A stretch of DNA of 64,000 bases. It comes from Kitasatospora sp. NBC_00315. Its GTDB lineage: Bacteria; Actinomycetota; Actinomycetes; Streptomycetales; Streptomycetaceae. The position numbers and the translations under genes are program-made. Within the stretch, counting starts at the first letter, position 1. Each line of letters opens with the position of its first letter. Location: contig NZ_CP108025.1 of the NCBI RefSeq assembly GCF_041435095.1, positions 7,998,001-8,062,000 on the forward strand. Reading direction: 5' to 3'. Shown here piece by piece: positions 33,676 through 41,882 of the stretch. Under the pieces are notes generated by a model. The model did no database searches. It saw only the letters and a list, made by a program, of their open reading frames with translations, and was not told the origin of the DNA.

Positions 33676-34248
33676 CCGACTGGTGGGGCGGGGCGAACCG
33701 GCTCGAAGCGGTCCGGCGCGACCGGCTGCCCGCCCCCACCCTCTCGCTGCCCGCCCCACCCTCTCGCCGCCCGCCCCGGACGCGACCTCGCCACCATGAT
33801 CGCCGACCTGGCCTGCGATGGACCGCCGGAGCGGTCCATGCTCCCCCTGCACCGGTACCGGCAGCCGCAGCCGTACCTCGCCGGGATCCTGGCCTCGACG
33901 CGGCCGGCGGTCCCCCGGGATCCGGGGCGGAACAAGGCCGGTCCGTCGAGCGTTCGGCGTGCGGGTCGGAGTCGGGGCGTGCAGGAGGGGCGGTCGACAT
34001 GCGGGCCTGGTTTCCGCAGGCAAGAATTCCTTTCATGATCGTCGACTGCGCCGTCTACCTGGACGGGCTGCGCACCGGAAGGAGTGACCCGCGCCCCGGG
34101 CACCACGAGCACGACCACCGCCGAGGACCTTCCTGCCGGGCCGCGCGCGAGGGCCTCGCCTGCCCGTCCGTGGCCGGCGAGCGTTTCGCCGCCGGGGCGG
34201 AACCGGCGGAGCCGAGACGGGAGCGTCGTCGGACGGACGCGCGTCGGA
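33676..34248. other. Intergenic with a possible CorA N-terminal remnant
   Basis: Near 33729-33777 a GCCCGCCCCACCCTCTCGC unit is duplicated. At 34035 an ATG opens MIVDCAVYLDGLRTG, which resembles the first residues of streptomycete CorA-type magnesium transporters, but the similarity stops after about 15 codons and no transporter follows. No intact gene is seen. Confidence 0.35.
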
Positions 34249-35781
34249 TCAGCTGTGGCGGCCGCTGCGCCGCTTGAGGAAGGCACCCAAGGTGGTCAGG
34301 AAAAGAGCTGCCCCGGTCGTCAGCCAGACGGCGAGCGGTGTTCCGGTGCCGGGAAGGCCGCCCGGGTGGGGCGGTGATACGTGGTCCGAGGGACCGCCCG
34401 GATGGGAGGGCGACGGTCCGCCGCTCCCCGAGGGAGAGGATGAGGCGCTGTGCGACGGCGACGGGCTCGGATGCGGCGACGGCTCGGGGGCGGTGCTCCG
34501 CGTCGGGCTCGGGGTCGGGCTCGGTGACGGTGAGGGGCTCGGGCTCGGGCTGGGCGACGGCGACGGCGACGGGCTCGGGCTGGGCGACGGCGACGGGCTC
34601 GGGCTGGGCGATGGCGACGGGTCGGGGGCGGGGCTCTGGGAGCGGGTGGGCGAAGGCGAGGGGCTGGGCGAAGGCGACGTGCAGGAGATCTCTCCGGTGA
34701 ACGGGAAGTAGTGGATCTCTCCGGCGTTCACCGCCCCACCCGTCGCGCCGTCGAGCGGTCCGGCCACGAGGGACTTGGCGACGATGGTGCCTTCGAGGTT
34801 CGCGGGGTCGATGTCCGTGAGATCGGCGAAGGGGGCGTAGACGGTGCCCTCGACGCTGTCACCCGTCGCCACGGTGATCGTGGCGGCGTCGGGGAAGTCC
34901 CAGAGCATGTAGGGGGCCTGGGGGCCGGAGACGCCCGGGAGGTTCGGGACGTCCCACAGGAAGATGCCGGAGGTGGCCGTCGTGTCGACGACGACCAGCA
35001 GGGGAGTGGTTGCGTCGGGCTGGTTGGTGAAGCTGAACTCGCTCACGCGGTTCAGGTCGGCGCCGGTGATGTGAAGGACGTTGGTGACGCCCTTGGTGAG
35101 GGTGATGTACGCCTGGGTGCCGTCCGGCAGGTCCTGCTGGGAGGGCAGTGGGTTACCGGCGGCGTCGCGCAGGATCACCGTGTTGGGGCACTGGCTCATC
35201 TGCGTGGCGCGTGAGCGGAGATCGGGGAACAGGGCGGTCACGTCGAAGCCGGACGGGCCGGTGACCGAGGCCGGTTCCTGGCCGGTGGTCAGCTCGATGC
35301 GGGGGACGGAGTTGTAGGCGGCGCCCGTGGCCACGACCTGGGAGTTGACGTCGGCGTTGTTGGAGTCCTTGTCGAGGACGGAGACGCCCGTGGCGTCGCC
35401 GACCTTCAGGTAGCCCTGGCTGAGCACCTTGAGTACGCCGGTCGGTGAACTGCCCGCGAGGTCGGCACGGCCGTTGACGAGCAGCGCGGTGGGTCGCCCG
35501 TCCCCGGGGGCGGTGTAGCTGCCGGGAGTGTGGAGTGCGACGTTGTATCCGGGGCCGAAGGCGAGGTTGCCGCCGATCGCGACCGATCCCTCGGACTCGG
35601 TGCTGCCGAGCACAGCGTCCTGTTCGGTCAGGACGCCGAAGCCGTTGGAGCCGAGCAGGGGATTCACGGTCAGGGCCCGGTGGCCGGTGCCGGCGCTCGC
35701 GCCGCCGGTGGTGGCGAGCGGTACCGCTGCGGCAAGGCATGCGCAGGAGAGCGCCGCGAGTGCCTGGATCCTAGAGGTCAT
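34249..35781 (-). CDS. Surface protein: choice-of-anchor A domain, Pro-Ser stalk, LPGTG sorting signal
   Basis: 510 residues. A signal peptide (about 1-30) is followed by a choice-of-anchor A adhesin-like domain (about 40-365: LTEQDAVLGSTESEGSVAIGGNLAFGPGYNVAL, LLVVVDTT, VEGTVYAPFADL). Then come about 95 residues of Ser-Pro repeats forming an extended stalk, and a sortase signal LPGTG at residue 476 with a hydrophobic helix and KRRSGRHS tail. It is expected to be linked to the cell wall and project outward. The ATG at 35781 follows a weak site. A 5-base inverted repeat CATGC-TTC-GCATG lies 25 bases upstream. Confidence 0.88.
   Translation of the reverse strand: MTSRIQALAALSCACLAAAVPLATTGGASAGTGHRALTVNPLLGSNGFGVLTEQDAVLGSTESEGSVAIGGNLAFGPGYNVALHTPGSYTAPGDGRPTALLVNGRADLAGSSPTGVLKVLSQGYLKVGDATGVSVLDKDSNNADVNSQVVATGAAYNSVPRIELTTGQEPASVTGPSGFDVTALFPDLRSRATQMSQCPNTVILRDAAGNPLPSQQDLPDGTQAYITLTKGVTNVLHITGADLNRVSEFSFTNQPDATTPLLVVVDTTATSGIFLWDVPNLPGVSGPQAPYMLWDFPDAATITVATGDSVEGTVYAPFADLTDIDPANLEGTIVAKSLVAGPLDGATGGAVNAGEIHYFPFTGEISCTSPSPSPSPSPTRSQSPAPDPSPSPSPSPSPSPSPSPSPSPSPSPSPSPSPSPSPTPSPTRSTAPEPSPHPSPSPSHSASSSPSGSGGPSPSHPGGPSDHVSPPHPGGLPGTGTPLAVWLTTGAALFLTTLGAFLKRRSGRHS
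34480..34690 (-). repeat. Low-complexity Ser-Pro coding repeat
   Basis: GGGCTCGGGCTGGGCGAC and related 6- and 12-base units recur, coding (PS)n in the stalk of the LPGTG protein. Such DNA is prone to slippage in multiples of six bases, which would lengthen or shorten the stalk. Confidence 0.85.
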
Positions 35782-36070
35782 AGGTATCTCTATGGTTCAA
35801 CCCGGACATGCGAAGCATGAGACACGCTACGCCCGGGCACCGGTGCCGCCCTGTTGGCTCACGACGGACTGGGCCATCGGTGCGAGGCGGCGCAGCCGGC
35901 CCGATCCGGCGGTGGGGCGGCCCGATCCGGCGGCGCTGGTCTGGCGGGGCCGGCGGTGGGGCCCGCAGGCCGACGTCCGGCGCCCGGCGTCCGGCGGTGA
36001 CGGTCGCGCGGTGACGCTGTTCAGGGCCTGCAGAGACCGTGCTCCCAGGCCCAGGCGGCGATGCCGACCC

Positions 36071-36382
36071 GGTGCGCCGTGCGTCGAGGATCCTGAGATA
36101 GGCCCCGCTCGCCGCCGCGCCGGTCGCCGTCAACGACCAGAAGACGCAGCCGCCGACGATGCTCCGGACCGACTCCGGGGACCAGGTGCGCAGGACCCAG
36201 AGGGTGACGGCGAGGTGGGCCGGTGTCCCGGCCGCGATCGCTCGGGGGAGCGGGGCGTGGCGCACGGTCGGCACGATCAGTGCCAGCAGCACCAGCGACT
36301 CCAGGGTGCCGAAGGTGCCCGGTGCGGCCCCGGCCAGCAGGCGGGGTGCGCCGCGGTCACCGTCAGCGATGCCCGCCGTCGA
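36071..36382 (-). pseudogene. Remnant of a sensor histidine kinase N-terminal membrane region
   Basis: An open frame without a start reads GDRGAPRLLAGAAPGTFGTL, then four hydrophobic stretches (LVLLALIVPTV, AGTPAHLAVTLWVL, SIVGGCVFWSLTATGAAASG) and AYLRILDARR. In streptomycete NarL-type sensor kinases a closely similar AAGAYLRLLDARR stands just before the ARDLHD phosphorylation motif. Here that motif and the ATPase domain are absent; the frame runs on into Arg/Pro-rich noise. The gap 35782-36070 holds repeated CGGCCCGATCCGGCGG and no gene. Confidence 0.55.
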
Positions 36383-37439
36383 GTGCTTCGGCTTCCTGGT
36401 CCCCGCCCATGCGGCCGGCCCGCCTTCGCGGTCGTCGGCCGAGCCTTCGGGCCGGAGCGGACGGGCTCTCCCGGCGTCCCCGCCGAGCGGTGCCGAGGGG
36501 GGCGGCGAGCACGAACAGGCCCGCGGCGAGCACGGCGAGCCCGCCCCAGGATGCTGCCGGAAGGCGCTCGCCCAGGACGGCGCCCCCCAGGGCCGCGGCG
36601 ACGGCCGGCTCGGCGAGGGTCAGCGACGTGGCCACCGAGGCGGGAGTGCGGCGCAGCCCGTGTCCGAAGAGCCGGTAGGCCAGGTAGACGGTGAACAGGG
36701 CCAGGTACACCGCCACGGCCGCACCCCGGGTGGTGGCGAGCCAGTGCGTGTCGACGGACAGCACGATCGGCAGGACGATCACCCCGGCCGCGCCGAACAG
36801 CACGCCCATCACCGCGTCGGACGGGTGCCCGCCGGTGATGAGCCGGGCGCCGACCATCGAGTAGGCGGCGTACGACAAGCCGGCGCCCGCGGCGAGCGCG
36901 ACGCCTGCCAGGTCCACCGGCGCGGCGGCACCCGCGGTGAACGCGGGGCCCAGCACCAACAGCACGCAGCCCGCCACCGCGAGTGTCGTCGCGCCCGACC
37001 AGCGGGCGGTCGGGCGGCCCCGGCCGGTCATCCAGGCCAGCAGCCCGGCGAAGACGGGCGCGCTGCCGAGCGCGATCACGGTGGCCACCGCCACACCGGT
37101 GCGGGCCACTGCCGGGTAGAAGGTGAGCGGGTACGCGGCCACCGCCGCCACCCCCAGGGCGAGCCGCCACCGGTCAGGGCGCGTGCAGGCGGCGGGCAGG
37201 GAGCGGGCACCGCGGGAGGTGAGGACCAGCAGGATGCCGCCGAGAGTGAGTCCGGCGCAACCGACTGCTGCCGCAGGGGCATCGGCAGGCGCCAGGGAGG
37301 CGGCGGTCCCGGTCGTTCCCCAGAGCACCGCCGAGGCGAGGATCGGCAGGGAGCCACTACGTGGCCCGGACTGTGAGGCACGCGGGCGGCCGGTCGCGGC
37401 CGGGCGTGCGGGAGTCGGAGAGGACATGCGGTTCGGCAC
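36363..37439 (-). CDS. EamA-family (DMT) transporter
   Basis: 358 residues. Ten hydrophobic segments in two EamA halves: LPILASAVLWGTTGTAASLAP begins the first half, and ALAAGAGLSYAAYSMVGARLI and SVATSLTLAEPAVAAALGGAVLGERL belong to the second, the last being the typical DMT signature. These proteins export amino acids or other small metabolites. A basic tail of about 45 residues follows. GTG at 37439 follows GGAAGA; an ATG four codons later (37427) is the alternative. Its 3' end overlaps the start of the kinase remnant. Substrate unknown. Confidence 0.87.
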   Translation of the reverse strand: MPNRMSSPTPARPAATGRPRASQSGPRSGSLPILASAVLWGTTGTAASLAPADAPAAAVGCAGLTLGGILLVLTSRGARSLPAACTRPDRWRLALGVAAVAAYPLTFYPAVARTGVAVATVIALGSAPVFAGLLAWMTGRGRPTARWSGATTLAVAGCVLLVLGPAFTAGAAAPVDLAGVALAAGAGLSYAAYSMVGARLITGGHPSDAVMGVLFGAAGVIVLPIVLSVDTHWLATTRGAAVAVYLALFTVYLAYRLFGHGLRRTPASVATSLTLAEPAVAAALGGAVLGERLPAASWGGLAVLAAGLFVLAAPLGTARRGRRESPSAPARRLGRRPRRRAGRMGGDQEAEALDGGHR

Positions 37440-37737
37440 GGTCGTGATCTTCCGTCGTTCGAGAGCGTCTGGGACTCGATCCGAAACGGGCGCACGACAC
37501 ATGCCCCTGGCGACCTCGCGGGTCGGCCGGGGCCCCGAGCTCAAGCCATCGGTGTCCGCGCCCGGTCAGGCGCGGAGCGGTGGCAGAACGACGTGCCAGT
37601 AGGTGGTCATGCCGCGATCGTACCTGCCCGGAAGGCGTCGACGGGGGCCAGAACGGGCGGCGCGGGGCCCAGCCGTCCGTCCGAGCGGCGCTCCGTCGCC
37701 AGGGCGCGCGGAGGAAGGCAGTCGGACGACGATGACC

Positions 37738-37779
37738 GGACGTCGGACGTCGGACGTCGGACGTCGGACGTCGGACGTC
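37738..37779. repeat. 7-base tandem array, six copies
   Basis: GGACGTC is repeated six times head to tail (37738-37779) with a partial seventh. Each unit contains the palindrome GACGTC. It lies about 300 bases upstream of the EamA start. The gap 37440-37825 holds no gene. Confidence 0.95.
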
Positions 37780-37825
37780 GGACGAGGCGCAATCCGGCGG
37801 GCAGCGCCGCGCGACTCTCGGCGGA

Positions 37826-38362
37826 TCAGTCGGTGGAAGGCCCGTCAGGAGCTCCCTGGATTCGCCCCGGGCGCATGCCGGCTTTGAGATCACCCATCAC
37901 CGCCCGGGCCACCTGCTCGACGGGATCCTTCTCGGCGAACCCGTAGTCGACGGCCCCCTCCCGGTCTCCCACGGCGGCGAAGAGCCACCGCGGACCGTAC
38001 TTCGTCGCCCCGAGCCACACCTCGAAATCCTCCCCGGCATGGACGAACCGGACAGACTCGGCGTCGCCCACCGTGACGATCCGTCCGTCCAACCGGTAGG
38101 CGAGCTCCTGCAGAGGAGTGCGCTCCTGGTCCTGCGCGGCTTCGAGCCGCACGGCGAGCACCGAGGACAGCGGCCCGGTGACGACCGAGCCCTCACCCGT
38201 GGTGAGCCGAAAACCCGGCTGGCGCCCGATGTCGGCGGAACTGCCGTCCGTCGCACCGGCGAAGGCGAACGGACCGACCCTGAACGTGCCGGACTTCGCC
38301 TCGTGCCAGCCGTCGGTGAGCAGGACGGCCGCCACCTCGTTCGCGTTCACGTGCAAGCTCAT
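37826..38362 (-). CDS. Hypothetical protein
   Basis: 178 residues, soluble, no signal peptide. It begins MSLHVNANEVAAVLLTDGWH and contains GTFRVGPFAFAG, a beta-rich middle (SVVTGPLSSVLAVRLEA), VEVWLG-like strands (FEVWLGATKYGPRWLFAAVGD) and a C-terminal helix DPVEQVARAVMGDLKAG. No motif or family is recognised. GGAAGAGGG just before the ATG at 38362 supports this start over the much longer open frame. Third-position GC and the ribosome site make it a real gene. Confidence 0.75.
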   Translation of the reverse strand: MSLHVNANEVAAVLLTDGWHEAKSGTFRVGPFAFAGATDGSSADIGRQPGFRLTTGEGSVVTGPLSSVLAVRLEAAQDQERTPLQELAYRLDGRIVTVGDAESVRFVHAGEDFEVWLGATKYGPRWLFAAVGDREGAVDYGFAEKDPVEQVARAVMGDLKAGMRPGRIQGAPDGPSTD

Positions 38363-38681
38363 ACTGGCCCTCTTCCCGGTGACGCGGACCGGCCTGTCGA
38401 CCGGCACCTGCTGCTCCACGAGGTGCAGTACCCCGTGCTGGCACCCTAGGGCCCCGAGCCGGTTCGGTCCGCCCGGCGGCCCGGGAGTCGGGATCGGATT
38501 CGCGCACCACCGACGGAGCCGCCTCCAAAACCGACGGTCCCGGGCCGTGGGGGAGGCCGCAGAGCCCCCGCGAGGCACACCGCGGGCTCGCGGCGCTGCG
38601 CCCGGGCGGTGAGGAAGCCGCGCGGCGGGCTTCGTCGGCCGTCGGGCCATGGGAGGGCCGGCGACGCTATCGTTGATCCGC
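38363..38681. other. Intergenic, no gene; divergent promoters expected
   Basis: 319 bases between the hypothetical gene (minus) and the phosphotransferase gene (plus). TATCGT (38668-38673) is a -10 box eight bases before the ATG at 38682, pointing to a leaderless transcript. CCCGCGAG/CTCGCGG inverted repeats near 38560-38600 are the only other structure seen. Confidence 0.45.
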
Positions 38682-39596
38682 ATGACCCACACGGACATCG
38701 AGGTCACGGCGGAGCTGGTCCGGGACCTGTTGCGCGACCAGCACCCCGACCTGGCCGATCACCCGCTGAGGTTCGGCGCGCGTGGCTGGGACAGCCAGAT
38801 GTGGCGGCTCGGCGACGACCTCGCCGTCCGGTTGCCCTGGGCGACGCGGTCCGCGGACGCGCTGCTGCGCAAGGAACACGCCTGGCTGCCCGCGCTCGCC
38901 GCGCGCCTTCCGCTGCCGGTCCCCGTTCCGCAGCGCCTGGGCGAGCCCTCCGAGCGGTTTCCGCGACCCTGGATCGTCACCACCTGGGTACCGGGTACGC
39001 CTGCCGACCACGTCCCCGTCGCACGGGCCGGGGAGGCAGCCGACGCCCTGGCCGGGTTCCTGACGGCTCTTCACCTGCCGGCGCCCGCCGACGCGCCGGC
39101 CGGTCGTGGCCGCGGGGGGCCGCTGGACGAAGTCGCCGAGGCGTTCGCCGAGCAGCTCGCCTCGGCCGCCGAGCTGGGGCTGGTCCAGGCCCCGGACGCC
39201 GTCCGCGCGGTCTGGGAGGACGCCCTGGCCGCGCCCGAGTGGTCGGGCCCGCCCGTGTGGCTGCACGGCGACCTGCATCCGGCCAACGTCCTCACCGCGG
39301 ACGGCACCTTCTGCGGCGTGATCGATTTCGGCGACCTCTGTGCGGGCGATCCGGCCTGCGACCTCGCGGCCCCCTGGGTGCTGCTGCCGGACGGCGCCGC
39401 CGACCGCTTCCATGACGCCTACCGGCCGGCCGCGGACGCCGCGACCCTGCGCCGCGCCCGCGGCTGGGCGGTGCTGCGCGCCGTCGCCGGGATCCTCATC
39501 GCAGACGCCGGGGTTCACGGCCGTCCCGGTGGCAAGCCCACCTGGGGCCCACCCGCCCACGCCGCACTACGACGCCTCCTCGCAACGGCCCGCTGA
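38682..39596 (+). CDS. Aminoglycoside phosphotransferase (APH) family kinase
   Basis: 304 residues. It starts with MTHTDIEVTAELVRDLLRDQHP, typical of streptomycete APH-like proteins. LRFGARGWDSQMWRLGDDLAVRLPW is the ATP-binding lobe with Arg where Lys often stands. WLHGDLHPANVL is the Brenner/catalytic motif (HGDxHxxN) and CGVIDFGDLCAGDPACDL is the metal-binding DFG-equivalent. Substrates in this family range from antibiotics to hydroxyurea-like or sugar compounds. No resistance claim can be made. No ribosome site; leaderless by position of TATCGT. Confidence 0.9.
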   Translation: MTHTDIEVTAELVRDLLRDQHPDLADHPLRFGARGWDSQMWRLGDDLAVRLPWATRSADALLRKEHAWLPALAARLPLPVPVPQRLGEPSERFPRPWIVTTWVPGTPADHVPVARAGEAADALAGFLTALHLPAPADAPAGRGRGGPLDEVAEAFAEQLASAAELGLVQAPDAVRAVWEDALAAPEWSGPPVWLHGDLHPANVLTADGTFCGVIDFGDLCAGDPACDLAAPWVLLPDGAADRFHDAYRPAADAATLRRARGWAVLRAVAGILIADAGVHGRPGGKPTWGPPAHAALRRLLATAR

Positions 39597-39782
39597 ACGA
39601 CCGGGCCGCGCCCGCGGGCCTTCCCTGCTCTCCACAGGGCCTGCTCTCCGCCCGGCGAGGGGGCCGGCGATCGTCCAGGAGACGGGGGAGGGGAGCCCTG
39701 GGCGGCACGGTCCGGGCCGTGGTCGTCCCGCCCGGCGTCCCGGATTCGCTTGCGGGTGGCGCGCCCCGGGCCGGACCCTCAT

Positions 39783-39817
39783 ATCGCGTCAGGATCTGCC
39801 ATCGCGTCAGGATCTGC
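39783..39817. repeat. 17-base tandem duplication
   Basis: ATCGCGTCAGGATCTGC at 39783-39799 and 39801-39817. It sits in the 332-base gap between the convergent APH and CsbD genes, where no gene is seen. Confidence 0.9.
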
Positions 39818-39829
39818 GCCCCGCGGCGC

Positions 39830-39901
39830 GACGGCTCACCGGCGAGAGCGGACAGGAGCGGTGGCGTCACACTCGGCCGCCGCTCCCGCCGGTGAGCCGT
39901 C
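39830..39901. terminator. 15-base inverted repeat with a 42-base loop between convergent genes
   Basis: GACGGCTCACCGGCG (39830-39844) pairs perfectly with 39887-39901. Inside the loop GAGCGG and CCGCTC can also pair. It stands 28 bases beyond the CsbD stop and about 230 beyond the APH stop; most likely a terminator for the minus-strand gene, possibly both. Confidence 0.6.
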
Positions 39902-39928
39902 AGCGGGCTCTCGTCGATCAGCCCGGGG

Positions 39929-40132
39929 CTAGCGGTTGCCGGCGGCCTTGTCCTTGACGGCGCCGACGGCGTTGCCGACGGCGTCCTTCGCCTGGTCGGC
40001 CGCCTGGCGGGCCTTCGCGTCGACCTGGTCGGTACGGCCGTCGGCCCTGAGCTTGTCGTTGCCGGTCAGCTCGCCGGTCTTCTCCTTGACGTTGCCCTGG
40101 ACCTGCTTGGCCTTGTCGGTCAGCTTGCTCAC
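39929..40132 (-). CDS. CsbD-family stress protein
   Basis: 67 residues: KLTDKAKQVQGNVKEKTGELTGNDKLRADGR is the CsbD signature, followed by QAADQAKDAVGNAVGAVKDKAAG, a Lys/Ala-rich amphipathic helix. CsbD proteins are abundant under general stress; their molecular role is unknown. The GTG at 40132 is chosen because GAGGAG stands nine bases before it; the ATG at 40141 directly abuts that site and would add three residues. It lies downstream of the beta-propeller gene but a long hairpin separates them. Confidence 0.88.
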   Translation of the reverse strand: MSKLTDKAKQVQGNVKEKTGELTGNDKLRADGRTDQVDAKARQAADQAKDAVGNAVGAVKDKAAGNR

Positions 40133-40296
40133 GATGTCCATCTCCTCAACGGTTCGGCATCCGGCGCAGAGTTGCCGGGCGCTCCCGTCGAGCCTCACCC
40201 GGCGGTGGGCCGCCCGCATCCCGGGTGCGGCCACCGGGGGGAGGCGGCGGGGGCGAGGCGGCGCGGCGCGACGTCGGGCGGTGGGAGTCGGCCGGC

Positions 40297-40339
40297 CCGT
40301 ACGGCGGCCCGCGCACCGGCTGTGCGAGCCGCCGTACGG
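40297..40339 (-). terminator. 12-base-pair stem-loop after the beta-propeller gene
   Basis: CCGTACGGCGGC (40297-40308) pairs with GCCGCCGTACGG (40328-40339); inside, CGCAC and GTGCG pair again. It begins 12 bases past the stop of the gene at 40351. Confidence 0.8.
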
Positions 40340-40350
40340 CTGCCCGACGG

Positions 40351-41505
40351 TCAGAACGCGACGATGCCTTCGCCGCCGACGGCGCCGGGGACGTTGTGGG
40401 AGCCGAGGGCGGTGAGCGAACCGTCGGCGTTGACCTCGAACTCGTCGAGGACGCCGTTGATGCCGGTCTGGACGTAGAGGAATCGGCCGTCGGCGGAGGC
40501 CGCGGAGTCGACGGTGCCCGGGTCGGTGGTCGTGTTCCCGAGGGCTGTCAGAGTGCCGTCGTGGCCGGCCCGGAAGGCGCTGACCGAGGCGCTGCCGGTG
40601 TTCGAGACGTACAGGAAGTCGCCGACGGCGGTGATCCAGCAGGTCGCGATCTGGCCGGTGGCAGCGGCGGCGCTCTGCGTCACCGTGCCGTCGTCGTGGA
40701 CGCGGACGGTGGCGACCGCGCTGGGTCCGGCCTGGGTGAGGAAGAGACCGTGCTCGCCCCGGGTGACGAAGCTGAAGGGCACCGCACCGCTCTGGACGGT
40801 GACGACCGGGTCCTGGGCCGGGGCACCGGAGCGGTCCAGGTCGAAGACGTCGATGCTGTTGCCGTTGGCCTTGGTGGTGACGACCAGCTTGGAGCCGTCG
40901 CCGGTGAAACCGACCTGACCCGGGGTGTTCACGAACTGGGGGGTGGCGTTCGGGTCCAGGCCCAGGCACCGGTTCCAGTCGGCGTGCTGGGCAAGGCGCC
41001 CGTGGTCGACGGTGAAGCCCTGGACTGATCCGCCGTCCAGCGCGTTGAGGACGTAGACGACGTCGTCGTGGACGGCGACGCTGACGGGGAACCGCCCGCC
41101 CGAGGGGAGCACCTGGCGGCGCTCCAGGCGGTCGCCGTCGACGGCGAAGACGGTGACGGTGTCACTGCCGGCGTTGACGGCGTACAGGAGCGCGTGCCGG
41201 GCGTCGTAGGTCAGTGATCCCTGCGAGGCGAGATGGTCGGTGACCGCGCCGTCCAGCGCACCGCCGAGTCCGCCGGTGTCGTACGTGGCGGCCTGGGTCA
41301 GGTGTCCGTCCTCGGCACGGTGGTAGGCGATGACCTGGTTGCCCGCCGTGTTGTCCGTCTGGACGAACACGGCGTGCCGGCCGCCCCGGAGGCGATCGCG
41401 TTCCTGGGCGGCGCCTGCCTGGGAGACGGCGAAGGACGGGGCGGACACGGCCACGGCCGCGAGGGTGGTGGCGACGGCGACACCGAGACGGGTGAGCTTG
41501 CGCAC
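40351..41505 (-). CDS. Secreted beta-propeller protein (lactonase/YncE-like)
   Basis: 384 residues. A signal peptide (MRKLTRLGVAVATTLAAVAVSAPSF) is followed by about seven blades with repeated strands such as HAVFVQTDNTAGNQVIAYHRA, LLYAVNAGSDTVTVFAV, VYVLNALDGGSVQGF, GDFLYVSNTGSASVSAFRA and GRFLYVQTGINGVLDEFEV. This is the pattern of 6-phosphogluconolactonase-like and YncE-like propellers. As it is exported it is unlikely to be the pentose-phosphate enzyme; role unknown. GTG start with AGGAGGAG correctly spaced. Single gene with its own terminator. Confidence 0.87.
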   Translation of the reverse strand: MRKLTRLGVAVATTLAAVAVSAPSFAVSQAGAAQERDRLRGGRHAVFVQTDNTAGNQVIAYHRAEDGHLTQAATYDTGGLGGALDGAVTDHLASQGSLTYDARHALLYAVNAGSDTVTVFAVDGDRLERRQVLPSGGRFPVSVAVHDDVVYVLNALDGGSVQGFTVDHGRLAQHADWNRCLGLDPNATPQFVNTPGQVGFTGDGSKLVVTTKANGNSIDVFDLDRSGAPAQDPVVTVQSGAVPFSFVTRGEHGLFLTQAGPSAVATVRVHDDGTVTQSAAAATGQIATCWITAVGDFLYVSNTGSASVSAFRAGHDGTLTALGNTTTDPGTVDSAASADGRFLYVQTGINGVLDEFEVNADGSLTALGSHNVPGAVGGEGIVAF

Positions 41506-41882
41506 GGGGAACTCCTCCTGGGGATCCTGGCTGTTCGTCCTGAGCGGATGCGCCGGGCCCCGGGCCGGACTGCTTCGAGCGGCCGGGCGTCACACCCTGG
41601 CGGGCATCGCACCGATGCTCACGCCACGAACCATATGTGACGTTATGTCCGATGAATCGAAGGCCGCCGCGTGGCGTCGGACGTTCCGGCCGGGCGCGCG
41701 CGTCGCGGTCGGGCGGGGAGCCCCGGCGGAGGCCGATGGGCCGGGGTGCCGGGCCGGGGCGCCGGCCCGTCCCGGTGCGCGATCGCGATCTGCCGCCGGA
41801 GTCGCCACGGCCCTCGACGGGCCCCTCCCCGGACCGCAGCCGGAGGCGTTCGCGCCCGCCGACCGGCGTACCTCCGACCCGC
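41506..41882. other. Intergenic, no confident gene
   Basis: 377 bases upstream of the beta-propeller gene. A plus-strand frame from an ATG at 41645 is Arg/Ala-rich with no ribosome site and runs into the opposite gene; it is not called. AT-richer ACCATATGTGACGTTATG (41630-41647) is the likeliest promoter area. Confidence 0.4.

Noticed and set aside
37738..37779. Possible CRISPR-like array (also considered for 18358-18434 and 6050-6196)
   Set aside because: Units are 7, 10, 11 or 15 bases with no unique spacers and no cas genes in the window.
38682..39596. Calling the APH-family gene an antibiotic-resistance determinant
   Set aside because: The kinase motifs are clear but the family includes many metabolic kinases; nothing in the sequence shows antibiotic specificity.
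40351..41505. Calling the secreted propeller 6-phosphogluconolactonase
   Set aside because: The signal peptide places it outside the cell, which does not fit the pentose-phosphate step.
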